From positions 1 through 64,000 of the forward strand of contig CAYPYX010000008.1 of NCBI GenBank assembly GCA_964415065.1: a stretch of 64,000 nt of DNA, written 5' to 3'. This DNA comes from VMCP01 sp964415065. GTDB taxonomy: Bacteria; Bacteroidota; Bacteroidia; NS11-12g; UBA955. The notes under the pieces were generated by a model, which was given only the letters and a program-made list of their open reading frames with translations, made no database searches and was not told the origin of the DNA. The translations under genes and the position numbers were made by a program. Below are positions 17,945 to 27,476 of the stretch, one piece after another; the stretch's first letter is position 1, and every line of letters starts with the position of its first letter.

Positions 17945-18424
17945 ATGCAACTTTCACGACTTAACTTAGTTCTGTTATTTTCGTTAATTCTTTTTGCTTC
18001 TTGTGAAAAAGATCCTGTTTCCAAACCCCCTACAAATAATAATAACAATAACAATCATCAATGCGATACTAGTTACAATGTTTTTGGTTTTTGGGGATTG
18101 AAAACGGTCAATACCGTTATTTATGATTTAGTTCAAGATCTACCAGTTGATACCTTGAATTTTAATTATGCCAATAATTATGTTTTAATGGAATTGGGTA
18201 AGGATTATAGAGGTTATCAATACCAAAATAGAGTTGTAGTTGATTCTTTCAACTATTCGTTTGATTCAGCAAAATTGGTTGTTTTCAGACAACCGACAAA
18301 ACCAACAAACGATACTTTTCAAATAGTTAAGTTTGATAAAACGCACCTTCAAATGATCCAAACCAATCGCGATTTAGTAAATATGATAAGGACACGTTCA
18401 TTAGTGAGTTTTGAACGCCAATAA
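17945..18424 (+). CDS. Small lipoprotein, tandem paralogue with poly-Asn linker
   Basis: This 159-residue lipoprotein has signal LNLVLLFSLILFASC (lipobox FASC), then EKDPVSKPP and a run of seven Asn that links the anchor to the folded part. The body repeats the plan of the preceding protein (FWGLKTVNTV, DTFQIVKFDKTHLQM). The poly-Asn run (AATAATAATAACAATAACAAT type) is a simple repeat that may vary in length between strains. The gene converges on the photolyase gene with no clear terminator between them. Function unknown. Confidence 0.72.
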   Translation: MQLSRLNLVLLFSLILFASCEKDPVSKPPTNNNNNNNHQCDTSYNVFGFWGLKTVNTVIYDLVQDLPVDTLNFNYANNYVLMELGKDYRGYQYQNRVVVDSFNYSFDSAKLVVFRQPTKPTNDTFQIVKFDKTHLQMIQTNRDLVNMIRTRSLVSFERQ

Positions 18425-18448
18425 ATTTGAACACAAATAAATTATTGA

Positions 18449-20047
18449 TTAAACCAGATGCGCCTCAGCAATCGTGTTTAAACGCTCTTTTTTTTCGGAA
18501 TTCATTTTGTCGTAAGTTATAACCATCATTCCCAATCTAGGATTGGACTGAAAGTATTGACGATTCTTATCAATAAATCTCCAAAATAAAGCATCCCAAA
18601 GTTCTTGCCAATGGGTTTCGTATGCTTCGAATATAGTATTAGAATGCGAAGGATGATTTATTCTGGAATTCAACTGTAACGGTTTAGTGCTCGGTTTTAT
18701 TTTTGGATAATCTGACATTTTCAGTAAATAATTACTGCCGCTGAAATACGGTTTAGTTGTAATTAATCCACCATCGCAGAATTGAGACATTCCATACACA
18801 TTGGGCACCATTACCCAGTCGTAGGCGTCGATAAATAATTCCATAAACCATTGGTAAACCTGGTCAGGATGGTATTCACTTAGCAACATAAAGTTCCCCA
18901 AAACCATCAATCGTTCAATGTGATGTGCATAACCTGTTTTGAGCACTTTTTTAATTATGCGATCTATAGGTTCAATACCCGTTGTACCGTCATAAAATGA
19001 AGCAGGAATATTCTTATGATGATTAAAGAAGTTGGAATTACGCTGTTTGGTTCCTTCGCGTAGGTAAATAATTCTCATGAATTCACGCCATCCCAAAATT
19101 TGTCGAATGAAACCTTCCACGGAATTAATCGGTATGTTTTTTTCTTCTGCAAATTGAATGGTAGCTTCTAGAATATCCTTTGGGTTCAACAATCCAATGT
19201 TTAAAACTGGAGTTAAAACTGAATGATAAATAAAATCGTCGTCGGTTCGATGTGTAAAAGCATCTTCGAGTTCTCCAAATCGTTCAAGTCGCTGGTGGAG
19301 AAATGCTTTTAGGTGGTTACGAGCTTCGTCAAATGTGGTTGGATAAAAGTAAGATTTACCAAATTCTTCTAAGATTCCTGGATGATCAGGGAAGTATTTT
19401 TCTACATAGTTAACTGCCTCTTGCACCCAAAAGTTAGGTTGGGGGAATTCAGTTTTTTGGGGGATATGATTCTTTGGATAGGCTTTTCGATTTTCAGTAT
19501 CAAACGTAAGTTTCCCACCCAATGGCTTTCCTTCGGCATCTAAAAGAACTCCGAACTTTTGTCGCTGAAAACTGTAAAAATCCGTTTGATGATATCTTTT
19601 CTTGGTATTAAAGAATTGATTGCCTTCATCGGGTGTAATCATGAAGTTGGGATTGGTATGTTCCACCCAACTTATATGTTCATTGGATTTCCTAAACGAT
19701 GTTATTTGCTTTGAAATCCAATCATCAGAAGGTTCGAAATAGTGGATAGTATTATATGTTTTAGCTACATTTTCTAAAAGTTGGGTGATGTTTTGTCGGG
19801 GATCGTTGTATTCAATGTATTCTACATTAAAACCTTTTTTTCTCAAAAAATCTTCGTAAAATTTCAGGGTGCTTCTATGCAGAACCAATTTGATTTTATG
19901 GAATTTAAACTGCTTGAAAAATAGTTCGTTTTCTACCAGAATTATTTGATTTACAATGGGTAGTTGATTCTCATCAGAATGAACATCCCCCGAAAAAGGA
20001 AGCCATTCAAAGAGTTGGTTGGGAAAGATAATGGCAGTAGATTTCAA
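18449..20047 (-). CDS. DPRP-family cryptochrome/photolyase lacking Fe-S cysteines
   Basis: This 532-residue protein belongs to the photolyase-related family of PhrB/CryB (FeS-BCP, DPRP). It has an N-terminal antenna-type domain (STAIIFPNQLFE) and a C-terminal FAD domain with GWREFMRIIYLREG, TGYAHHIERLMVLGNFMLL, DAYDWVMVPNVYGMSQF and GGLITTKPYFSGSNYLLKMSDY. Family members repair (6-4) photoproducts or act as blue-light sensors. The four cysteines that hold the [4Fe-4S] cluster in PhrB are not present: after MSDY the CxxC region reads PKIKPSTKPLQ, and the helix before GYAHH has no Cys. The single Cys in QFCDGG lies elsewhere. The start codon is TTG at 20047; no in-frame ATG fits the expected N-terminus. 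Confidence 0.85.
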   Translation of the reverse strand: MKSTAIIFPNQLFEWLPFSGDVHSDENQLPIVNQIILVENELFFKQFKFHKIKLVLHRSTLKFYEDFLRKKGFNVEYIEYNDPRQNITQLLENVAKTYNTIHYFEPSDDWISKQITSFRKSNEHISWVEHTNPNFMITPDEGNQFFNTKKRYHQTDFYSFQRQKFGVLLDAEGKPLGGKLTFDTENRKAYPKNHIPQKTEFPQPNFWVQEAVNYVEKYFPDHPGILEEFGKSYFYPTTFDEARNHLKAFLHQRLERFGELEDAFTHRTDDDFIYHSVLTPVLNIGLLNPKDILEATIQFAEEKNIPINSVEGFIRQILGWREFMRIIYLREGTKQRNSNFFNHHKNIPASFYDGTTGIEPIDRIIKKVLKTGYAHHIERLMVLGNFMLLSEYHPDQVYQWFMELFIDAYDWVMVPNVYGMSQFCDGGLITTKPYFSGSNYLLKMSDYPKIKPSTKPLQLNSRINHPSHSNTIFEAYETHWQELWDALFWRFIDKNRQYFQSNPRLGMMVITYDKMNSEKKERLNTIAEAHLV

Positions 20048-20155
20048 AGTAAAACGAATTAATAATTAGACCGAAAAATGATAAAACAATGGAGGAATAA
20101 CAACTGAAATTTTGGATTGTTTTAAATGAAATCGAAGTAATAATTTGTGTATTCT

Positions 20156-20163
20156 TATATTTG
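20156..20163 (+). promoter_or_regulatory. TAnnTTTG box just before MBOAT gene
   Basis: TATATTTG is a perfect box ending 5 bases before the ATG at 20169. It argues against the upstream ATG at 20145, which lies before the box. Confidence 0.45.
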
Positions 20164-20168
20164 TTGTT

Positions 20169-21596
20169 ATGTTGTTTAATTCCCCGGTATTTCTATACCT
20201 GTTTTTACCTGTGTTTTTATTGGGATATTATCTAGTTCCAAAATCCGGTAGAAATGCATTAGTTACCTTTTTTAGCTTGATTTTTTTTGCTTGGGAATCC
20301 GTTTCGTATGTCTGGTTATTGTTGTTCAGCACGGCTATTAATTATGTATTTGGTTTATTAGCTGGTGGACAAGGAAAGCGATGGTGGATGTGGTTGGGAA
20401 TAGCTGTAAATTTAGCGTTACTGTTTTACTTCAAATACGCTTTATTCTTTTTAGAGAACATTAATTATTTGGGTATTCAAAATGGCCATGCGCCGTTTAA
20501 ATTGCCTGAAATTATATTGCCAATAGGTATTTCATTTTACACATTTCACGGAATGAGTTACCAGATAGATGTGTATCGGGGAAGCGTAGCGCCTCAACGG
20601 AATTTCTTGAATCTATTATTGTACAAATCTTTCTTCCCTCAATTAATAGCGGGACCCATTGTTCGATACAATCAAATCTCAGAAGAGTTGGAACATCGGG
20701 ATTTAACTCAAAACAATTTGATTGTCGGATTTAAACGATTTTTAATCGGATTGTCGAAAAAAATTCTGGTGGCCAACAGTTTTGCATACGCAGCGGATGA
20801 AATGTGGGGCATTTATTTAACGGATATGTCCACCATGAATGCGTGGATAGGTATTCTTTCATACACATTTCAGATTTACATTGACTTTTCGGCCTACAGC
20901 GATATGGCAATAGGTCTTGCTCGAATGATTGGATTCCATTTTCCAGAGAACTTTAATTTTCCGTATTTGGCAGCTGGATTCAAGGATTTTTGGCAACGTT
21001 GGCATATTTCTCTTTCTAGTTGGTTTCGCGATTATTTGTACATCCCTTTGGGCGGAAACCGAGGTGGAAAGTTCCGTACTGCATTGAATTTATGGGTGGT
21101 TTTTTTATGCACTGGATTTTGGCATGGGGCAAGTTGGAATTTTGTTTTTTGGGGAATTTTGCACGGAGCTTATTTAACCATAGAGCGACTGTGGAAATGG
21201 GATTTTTCATTCATTCCAAAATGGATTAAAATAGGATTTACCTTTTTTGCGGTCATGATGGCATGGGTGCCTTTTAGGGCCGAAAGCATGGATCAAACCT
21301 GGGGATTCTATCAAAAGTTGTTTGGCTTTGGAATTGCACCATTAGATAATTATCATTTGTACATGCAATCCAATGTTCTAAACAGAGAGTTTTGGTTAAT
21401 GAGTATAATTGCAATTTATTTTTCGTTTGGTTTTGGGAATGGAAAATGGGGATGGAGCACAAAATGGAATCAGTTGAAGCTTCGTTTTGAATTTCTAGAA
21501 TGGTTGGAAGTTTTAGGATATGTTTTCTTGTTTTGGATATGTTCCATCTACATTATTTCTGGTTCTTACAGTCCATTTATTTATTTCAGATTTTAA
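20169..21596 (+). CDS. MBOAT-family O-acyltransferase (AlgI-like)
   Basis: This 475-residue membrane protein with about 10-12 helices begins MLFNSPVFLYLFLPVFLLGYY, the canonical opening of AlgI-like proteins. An ATG 24 bases upstream is open but precedes the promoter box. Family motifs are LPIGISFYTFHGMSYQIDVYRG, FFPQLIAGPIVRY, YTFQIYIDFSAYSDMAIG, FWQRWHISLSSWFRDYLYIPLGG and GFWHGASWNFVFWGILHG, whose His is the proposed catalytic residue. AlgI moves acetyl groups across the inner membrane to a periplasmic partner that modifies a polysaccharide. The next gene encodes such a partner, but no polysaccharide synthesis genes are nearby, so the acceptor is unknown. Confidence 0.93.
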   Translation: MLFNSPVFLYLFLPVFLLGYYLVPKSGRNALVTFFSLIFFAWESVSYVWLLLFSTAINYVFGLLAGGQGKRWWMWLGIAVNLALLFYFKYALFFLENINYLGIQNGHAPFKLPEIILPIGISFYTFHGMSYQIDVYRGSVAPQRNFLNLLLYKSFFPQLIAGPIVRYNQISEELEHRDLTQNNLIVGFKRFLIGLSKKILVANSFAYAADEMWGIYLTDMSTMNAWIGILSYTFQIYIDFSAYSDMAIGLARMIGFHFPENFNFPYLAAGFKDFWQRWHISLSSWFRDYLYIPLGGNRGGKFRTALNLWVVFLCTGFWHGASWNFVFWGILHGAYLTIERLWKWDFSFIPKWIKIGFTFFAVMMAWVPFRAESMDQTWGFYQKLFGFGIAPLDNYHLYMQSNVLNREFWLMSIIAIYFSFGFGNGKWGWSTKWNQLKLRFEFLEWLEVLGYVFLFWICSIYIISGSYSPFIYFRF

Positions 21597-21635
21597 CGTG
21601 AATAAGGATTTAGATTTAGGTATAAAGTACAAACT

Positions 21636-22874
21636 ATGTTTTTGAAAATGTTGAAATCCCTCCAAAATCCCAATACATCCCGTTTCAGAACTCCTGGATT
21701 CTGGTTAATTGTTCGAACCAACATGAAAAAACCGGGCTTTGTCTTACTGGTATTGCTCGGGTTTAGTGTGTTATTTCCGTGGGTGAATAAGTTTACTCAA
21801 TGGATAGACAATACCAATATTGAAAATCGGACGTTGGCTGCACGTCCAGGTTGGAAAGATCTAACCTTAGATAATTACGATTCTTTTCCGGATAAAGTAG
21901 ATCGTTGGATGTCAGATAAATTTGGACTTCGATCCGAATTCATGCGATTGTACGGTAAAATGAATTTGAATGTATTTCAGAAATCACCACTGCCTCGAGA
22001 TGTATATTTTGGTAAAGACGGCTGGATGTTTTTTACGGGGAATGAATTAGCCACTTACAATGGTTATGCTCGATTTACGGAATTGGAGTTGGATTCATTT
22101 TACCGAGAACTCAATGATCGTAGAGCATTTTGTAAATCAAAAGGAATGGAATATTACTTTGTGATATTTCCAGCTAAACAGAGTATTTATGGCGATTTAC
22201 AACCCGATGCGGTAATTGGATTGCAGCGAAAGAACAGAACGGATATATTGATTGAATATTTACGCAAACGCGATCCGAGTTTACATATTGTTGATACGCG
22301 AAGTGAACTTATAAAAGCACGAAAAAACTGGTACCCTATCCAAGTGTTTTACAAAACAGATAATCATTGGAATCCATTGGGTGCTTGGCACGGTCATGCC
22401 GCGTTAGTCAATCAAATGCATCGCGATGGCATAAAAGTAAAACTTCCCGGAAATCCCAAAAGTTCAAGATACCGATTAGATAAACAAGATGGTTATTCAG
22501 GAAATCTTGCTCAGTTTACGGGATTAAGTGGTGCATTAACAGAACCGAAATATTGGTTAGTTCCGCTATTTGAACGTCAAGCAATCCAAGTTCCTAATTA
22601 TGAGTGTGAAACCCCGCAATTTTCTAATGCTTGGGAGTATCAAATGCGATTCAATAATAAAGACACTACACTTGCGGATATATTATTCATACGAGATTCT
22701 TTTGGATCGGATATGATTAATGAATTAGCTGAAAGTTGTGGTCGAAGTTTATTCATATTTGATGAATGGAAATACGGCATGAACACCGATTGGGCAGAGC
22801 GACACAAGCCGGATGTAATGGTTAATCTGGTTGTTGAAACGCATTTGGAGAATGTTTTAAAAAAAGTGAGGTGA
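21636..22874 (+). CDS. AlgX/AlgJ-like SGNH O-acetyltransferase partner
   Basis: This 412-residue membrane-anchored periplasmic protein is downstream of the MBOAT gene (39-bp gap). A hydrophobic segment (KPGFVLLVLLGFSVLFPWV, residues about 32-50) anchors it. The rest resembles the AlgX/AlgJ/DHHW domain: NIENRTLAARP, FPDKVDRWMSDKFGLR, KDGWMFFTGNE, then the Asp-His pair in KTDNHWNPLGAW and the Ser in FIRDSFGSDM. Together these give the SGNH-type catalytic set. It should transfer acetyl groups supplied by the MBOAT protein to an extracellular glycan. A second in-frame ATG at 21723 directly precedes the membrane segment and may be the true start. Confidence 0.85.
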   Translation: MFLKMLKSLQNPNTSRFRTPGFWLIVRTNMKKPGFVLLVLLGFSVLFPWVNKFTQWIDNTNIENRTLAARPGWKDLTLDNYDSFPDKVDRWMSDKFGLRSEFMRLYGKMNLNVFQKSPLPRDVYFGKDGWMFFTGNELATYNGYARFTELELDSFYRELNDRRAFCKSKGMEYYFVIFPAKQSIYGDLQPDAVIGLQRKNRTDILIEYLRKRDPSLHIVDTRSELIKARKNWYPIQVFYKTDNHWNPLGAWHGHAALVNQMHRDGIKVKLPGNPKSSRYRLDKQDGYSGNLAQFTGLSGALTEPKYWLVPLFERQAIQVPNYECETPQFSNAWEYQMRFNNKDTTLADILFIRDSFGSDMINELAESCGRSLFIFDEWKYGMNTDWAERHKPDVMVNLVVETHLENVLKKVR

Positions 22875-23088
22875 ATTAAACGAAACGCATTGTAATACGT
22901 CTAAAGAATAGGTTAAAGCAGGTTATTGAAGAAATCCGGAGTTGTTGAATTTCAAAAATCAGTTACTTACCCAAAATAGAAGAATGGTGGATTAATTTCA
23001 ATTGCTTGGATGTAGCATTGAGATATCGTGGAAAAGTTGGACTTTGCAGTTTTAGATAGGTGAATAAAATAAGTTGAGTTAAAATTAA

Positions 23089-26000
23089 ATGAGAAAAATA
23101 GTATTTGGAGTTTGGCTGGTGTTGGGATGTATAACTNNNNNNNNNNNNNNNNNNNNNNNNNNNNNNNNNNNNNNNNNNNNNNNNNNNNNNNNNNNNNNNN
23201 NNNNNNNNNNNNNNNNNNNNNNNNNNNNNNNNNNNNGTGGATTTTCCGTTACAGTAAAAGGTAAAATTTTGGATGGAAATGCAATGCCTGTGGCTCAAGC
23301 ACAGGTAGAATTATATGCTTACAAGCAAGATTCATTGTATGGTAATCCCAAAACAGAAATAGAATTAGCACAGAATATTGCTCAATACGGATTGAATTTA
23401 GGGACGTTTAAAACCGATGGCACTGGGAATTACTCCGGTGTTTTGTCTAGAGAACTTCTCATGAAAATGCGAAATCCATCTACAGGTATTTCCATGAGAA
23501 CGGCAGGTTTCTTATTGCGTGTTTCTAAGGAAGACTTTGAGACGTTGTGGCAGTTTGATAATCCATCTCGGGAGCGAGCAGATGCCGGGTTAACCCTAAC
23601 ATTTCCTGCACTTACCATATTGAAATCTTCAGAAAAGATTGATGCGGTGGATATTACCACAAAAGCAGTGGAACAAAAAGGTGATACCACTGAAATTAAC
23701 GCAGCTAATTTTAAAACCAACCCCGATGCATCCGCAGAAGATTTAGTACGCAAAATGCCTGGTGTTACTACGAACAACGGTGAAGTAGAAGCCCAAGGAG
23801 AAAAAGTACGTCGCGTGTTGGTGGATGGTAAACCTTACTTTGGCGACGATCCGAAAGCAGCATTAAAGAATGTACCTGCAGATGCTATTGCCAAAGTACA
23901 AATTTTTGATGCTCAATCCGAACAAAGTCAGTTTACGGGATTCGATGACGGGAATACCACAAAGACCCTGAATATTATTACTAAAATGGGTTTCAAAAAA
24001 GGTAGTTTCGGAAAAGTGTTTGTAGGCGGTGGAAAGAGTATTGAAGGAAGCGGAGACGATATTAAATATCATTCCGGGGTTACATACAATACATTCAAAG
24101 GCGATCGTAGACTTTCTGTTTTGTTTCAAACTAACAATATCAATGAACAAAATTTTGCCGTAGAAGATATTATGAGTGTGATGGGAGGAGGCGGCGGAAT
24201 GCGCGCCGGTGGAAATAGAGGTGGTGGTCCACCGTCTGGAGCTGCAGATTTTTTTGTGGGAGGACAAAATGGAATTACAACTACTTCAATGCTGGGTTTG
24301 AATTATTCCGATAAGTGGGGCAAAAAAGTCGATGTTACCGCCAGCTATTTTCTAAATAACACTGATAATTCTAATTTGAATACAACTACCCGGTATTTCA
24401 TTACTGGTGAGAATGCTTCCAATTTGACGTATAATCAGGATGCAAATAACATGACTCACAATCGGAATCATCGATTCAACATGCGATTAACTTGGAAACC
24501 GGATAGTAATAACATGGTAATTGTTCAACCCCGTGTTACATTTCAGCACAGCGGTTTGAAAAATCCGTTGGTTGGTTTGTCGCTGATAAGTAACAATTCG
24601 GTGGTTGATTCAACCCTTCAAATCAACGATTATGTAAGCAATAACGATGGTTATAATTCCAGTATCCAATTAAATTGGATGCATTCTTTTAAAAAGAAAG
24701 GAAGAAGTTTGTCGCTAGAATTAGTACCGAGTCTAAATGATTACTCAGGATTAAACCGTTTAAGCAACAGTTTGTACAATTCTGCTACATCCAATACTAC
24801 AGAATTGTTTCAAAGAACGGTGACTGGGAAATTGAATGGTTCATTTCGCACTGAATTGGAGTTTACTGAACAACTAGACAGTAATCATGGATTTAGCCTA
24901 GAGTACAATTCGCGTGTAAATGAAAATAGTTCAGATCGTTTGAATTATCGTTACATGCAACTGGCTCCGATAGGCATGTATGAGTATTTGTTAGATACGT
25001 TACTTTCTAATAAATTTACCAATGGTTATATAAGCCAAGCAACTGGAGTTCGTTACCAGTATAAGAACTATAAGATTCGAATAACTGCTGGATTGGATGC
25101 TCAAATTGCTCAACTTACCGGCGATCAAACCTTCCCCCGAGAAGGAGAATTAAATAGAACATTTCGTTCACTGTTGCCTACATTTAGTTTGCGCTCCAAT
25201 GGAGGAATGAGAAAAAATTATCGATTGAATTATCGCACATCCAATAATGCTCCGAGTGTGGATCAACTGCAAGATGTGGTAGATAATAGTAATCCATTAC
25301 AATTGACATCGGGAAACTCTAAGTTGGTTCAGGATTATCAACATCGTTTATTTTTCAGATACTTTGATATGGATTCGAAGAAAGGAACCAATTATTTTTT
25401 AATGTTTGATGGAACCTTAACCAACAATCAAATCTCAACATTAACCATTATTCCCAATGGAGAACGTGTTGGTATTAATGCGGGAGATTCAGTTATATAT
25501 TTGGCGCCGGGTGGACAATTATCCAAGCCTATTAATATGAACGGTGCATACAGCTTAAGAGCGTTTTTTAACTATGGTAAGCCCTTATTTAAAGGTAAAG
25601 TGAATTCGAATTTGAATGGTGGATTGCGATTTAGTGAAAATCCTTCCATGATACAATTGGGAAATTCGGAGCCGATACGCAATTACAGCAAAAGTCCAAG
25701 TGCCAATTTGGGAATTTCCTTGAGTTCAAATATCAGCTCAAAAGTTGATTTTAGTATTTATAGTAATTCTGCTATTACGCAGGTAACCAATACATTCCAA
25801 AAGAATTTGAACAGTTCATATTTCACACAAAGCACTCAATTGAGAGTCAATTTCATGCCTAAAGGAAAATGGGTTATTGGAAGTGATATTACCCAGCAAA
25901 TCTGGGATGGATTGGGTGGTAATTTCTACAACCAAACCATATACTTGTGGAATGCTTCGTTGGGAAGGAAATTCGGTAAGAAAAATCAGTGGGATATGCG

Positions 26001-26238
26001 CTTTACTGCTTACGATTTGTTGAATCAGAATAAGGCATTTTCACGAAATATTACCAATACCTATTACGAAGACGTAAGAACTCAGGTGTTGACCCGTTAT
26101 ATCATGTTGAATGTTACGTACAATATTCGTAAACTCAACGGTGGAAAGGATCCTATGGATAATCCTGATTTGAAACGTATGCAGATGATGTATCCTGGTG
26201 GAAGGCCTCCAGCAGGTTCTTGGGGTCCAGGACATTAA
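23089..26238 (+). CDS. Outer-membrane beta-barrel protein (TonB-receptor-like), contains gap
   Basis: This is a large outer-membrane protein of the OMP_b-brl_3/TonB-dependent-receptor-like type common in Bacteroidota. The first 16 codons encode a signal-peptide start, then 100 N interrupt it. Sequence resumes in frame with a beta-sandwich domain (VKGKILDGNAMPVAQAQVEL), a plug-like region (NPDASAEDLVRKMPGV, VLVDGKPYFGDDPKAALKN, IAKVQIFDAQSEQS) and a barrel of about 650 residues. A Gly/Arg-rich loop (GGGGGMRAGGNRGGGPPSG) lies about one third in. The C-terminus is RMQMMYPGGRPPAGSWGPGH, not the usual terminal Phe strand. Ligand unknown. True length is uncertain because the gap size is arbitrary. 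Confidence 0.85.
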   Translation: MRKIVFGVWLVLGCITXXXXXXXXXXXXXXXXXXXXXXXXXXXXXXXXXXGFSVTVKGKILDGNAMPVAQAQVELYAYKQDSLYGNPKTEIELAQNIAQYGLNLGTFKTDGTGNYSGVLSRELLMKMRNPSTGISMRTAGFLLRVSKEDFETLWQFDNPSRERADAGLTLTFPALTILKSSEKIDAVDITTKAVEQKGDTTEINAANFKTNPDASAEDLVRKMPGVTTNNGEVEAQGEKVRRVLVDGKPYFGDDPKAALKNVPADAIAKVQIFDAQSEQSQFTGFDDGNTTKTLNIITKMGFKKGSFGKVFVGGGKSIEGSGDDIKYHSGVTYNTFKGDRRLSVLFQTNNINEQNFAVEDIMSVMGGGGGMRAGGNRGGGPPSGAADFFVGGQNGITTTSMLGLNYSDKWGKKVDVTASYFLNNTDNSNLNTTTRYFITGENASNLTYNQDANNMTHNRNHRFNMRLTWKPDSNNMVIVQPRVTFQHSGLKNPLVGLSLISNNSVVDSTLQINDYVSNNDGYNSSIQLNWMHSFKKKGRSLSLELVPSLNDYSGLNRLSNSLYNSATSNTTELFQRTVTGKLNGSFRTELEFTEQLDSNHGFSLEYNSRVNENSSDRLNYRYMQLAPIGMYEYLLDTLLSNKFTNGYISQATGVRYQYKNYKIRITAGLDAQIAQLTGDQTFPREGELNRTFRSLLPTFSLRSNGGMRKNYRLNYRTSNNAPSVDQLQDVVDNSNPLQLTSGNSKLVQDYQHRLFFRYFDMDSKKGTNYFLMFDGTLTNNQISTLTIIPNGERVGINAGDSVIYLAPGGQLSKPINMNGAYSLRAFFNYGKPLFKGKVNSNLNGGLRFSENPSMIQLGNSEPIRNYSKSPSANLGISLSSNISSKVDFSIYSNSAITQVTNTFQKNLNSSYFTQSTQLRVNFMPKGKWVIGSDITQQIWDGLGGNFYNQTIYLWNASLGRKFGKKNQWDMRFTAYDLLNQNKAFSRNITNTYYEDVRTQVLTRYIMLNVTYNIRKLNGGKDPMDNPDLKRMQMMYPGGRPPAGSWGPGH
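23137..23236. other. Assembly gap (100 N) inside beta-barrel gene
   Basis: Exactly 100 N, a placeholder for unknown length. The 55 bases on either side do not match each other, so real sequence is probably missing here. It falls just after the signal-peptide start. Confidence 0.97.
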
Positions 26239-26381
26239 TTGGTGCTAAATTACTTGGGTTTCTAATTATTCTGTTTTTTAACTTGGGAAGTTGCGTTTTC
26301 CGCAATAATTCTCTGATTAATTTTTTATCACATTTTTGGATAAACAGAACATTCGTTTTAACATTGTATGGTTTCCCCATT

Positions 26382-27476
26382 ATGTCGAACCTCAAATACA
26401 CTTCCTTTTCTTATTTTACCCGATCGCTTTTTTTGCTTTTTTTCTTGGGATATTTTTTCGCGGAAACAAATGCACAGGTGGTTTCGGGTGATTCGACGGT
26501 GCCAATGAGTGACTCTGCTTCCTTAGGTTTGTTGGATTCTACAGGTTCTGGGTTGGATAATTCCACTGCATTTGCAGACACTTCTTTACCTATTAATGAT
26601 GGAATGGCTCAAACTACGGCAACACCTAAAGGAACTTGGACGTTTCAAGGAAGTTCTACTATAAATACGAGTCAAAGTCAATTCAGCAACTGGCAAGGAG
26701 GGGGACAAAATTCCATTTCGCTTTCCACCATGCTCAACATGAGCTTAAGTTATATTTCTGAGACTTTTTCTTGGGAATCAACATTGGATGCGGGATATGG
26801 ATTGATGTTGCAAGGAACCTCCGGTAGATGGTTTAAAAATGATGACCGATTTGAAATTACGACGAAAATAGGAAAAAAAGCGAGTAAATCTTGGTATTAC
26901 ACGGCACTATTAACGCCTTCTACCCAGTTTCAACCTGGATATATGTCGGAATTTGATACGGTACCTATTTCTCGATTTTTCGCACCTGGGTATGTAGTTG
27001 CTTCACTCGGATTCGATTACAATCCTTCGTCTAAACTATCGGTTTTCTTGGGTCCTGTTACTTCGAAAAACACCTTTGTTTTAGATCAAAATTTAGCTGA
27101 CCAAGGTGCTTATGGTGTGGAAGCGGCTAAGTATGATTATTTCACAGGAGCTATGCTTTCTCCTGGAAAGAAACACCGTTCAGAAACGGGAGGTTACATG
27201 AGAATTGTGTTTAATGAACCTCGAATAGTTAAAAATATTGGTTTACAATCTAAGCTAGAATTATTCAGCAATTATCTGTACAAACCCGGTAATATTGATG
27301 TAGATTTTGAAAACACGTTTACGTTAAAAGTGAATGAATATATTAGTACGACTATGATTCTTCATTTCATTTACGACGATGATATTCAAATTGCATTAGA
27401 CCCCATGGGAACCAGAACGGGACCTCGTTTGCAATTTAAAGAGGTATTAGCCGTTGGGCTATTGATAACTTTATAG
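26382..27476 (+). CDS. DUF3078 outer-membrane-type protein
   Basis: This 364-residue exported protein has a signal peptide (RSLFLLFFLGYFFAETNA before QVVSG) and a Ser/Asp-rich linker to about residue 85. A DUF3078 domain then fills the rest (GTWTFQGSSTINTSQSQFSN, NWQGGGQNSISLSTMLN, WESTLDAGYGLM, GPVTSKNTFVLDQNLADQG). The alternating beta strands suggest a small barrel. The frame is open from 26220, overlapping the preceding gene, but ATG 26382 starts a proper signal peptide. DUF3078 proteins are Bacteroidota-specific and have no assigned role. The gene may be read through from the beta-barrel gene (143-bp gap). Confidence 0.82.
   Translation: MSNLKYTSFSYFTRSLFLLFFLGYFFAETNAQVVSGDSTVPMSDSASLGLLDSTGSGLDNSTAFADTSLPINDGMAQTTATPKGTWTFQGSSTINTSQSQFSNWQGGGQNSISLSTMLNMSLSYISETFSWESTLDAGYGLMLQGTSGRWFKNDDRFEITTKIGKKASKSWYYTALLTPSTQFQPGYMSEFDTVPISRFFAPGYVVASLGFDYNPSSKLSVFLGPVTSKNTFVLDQNLADQGAYGVEAAKYDYFTGAMLSPGKKHRSETGGYMRIVFNEPRIVKNIGLQSKLELFSNYLYKPGNIDVDFENTFTLKVNEYISTTMILHFIYDDDIQIALDPMGTRTGPRLQFKEVLAVGLLITL

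Noticed and set aside
23089..26238. Pseudogene reading of the beta-barrel gene because of the N run
   Set aside because: The interruption is a gap, not a frameshift or stop; both sides read in the same frame as one normal family member.
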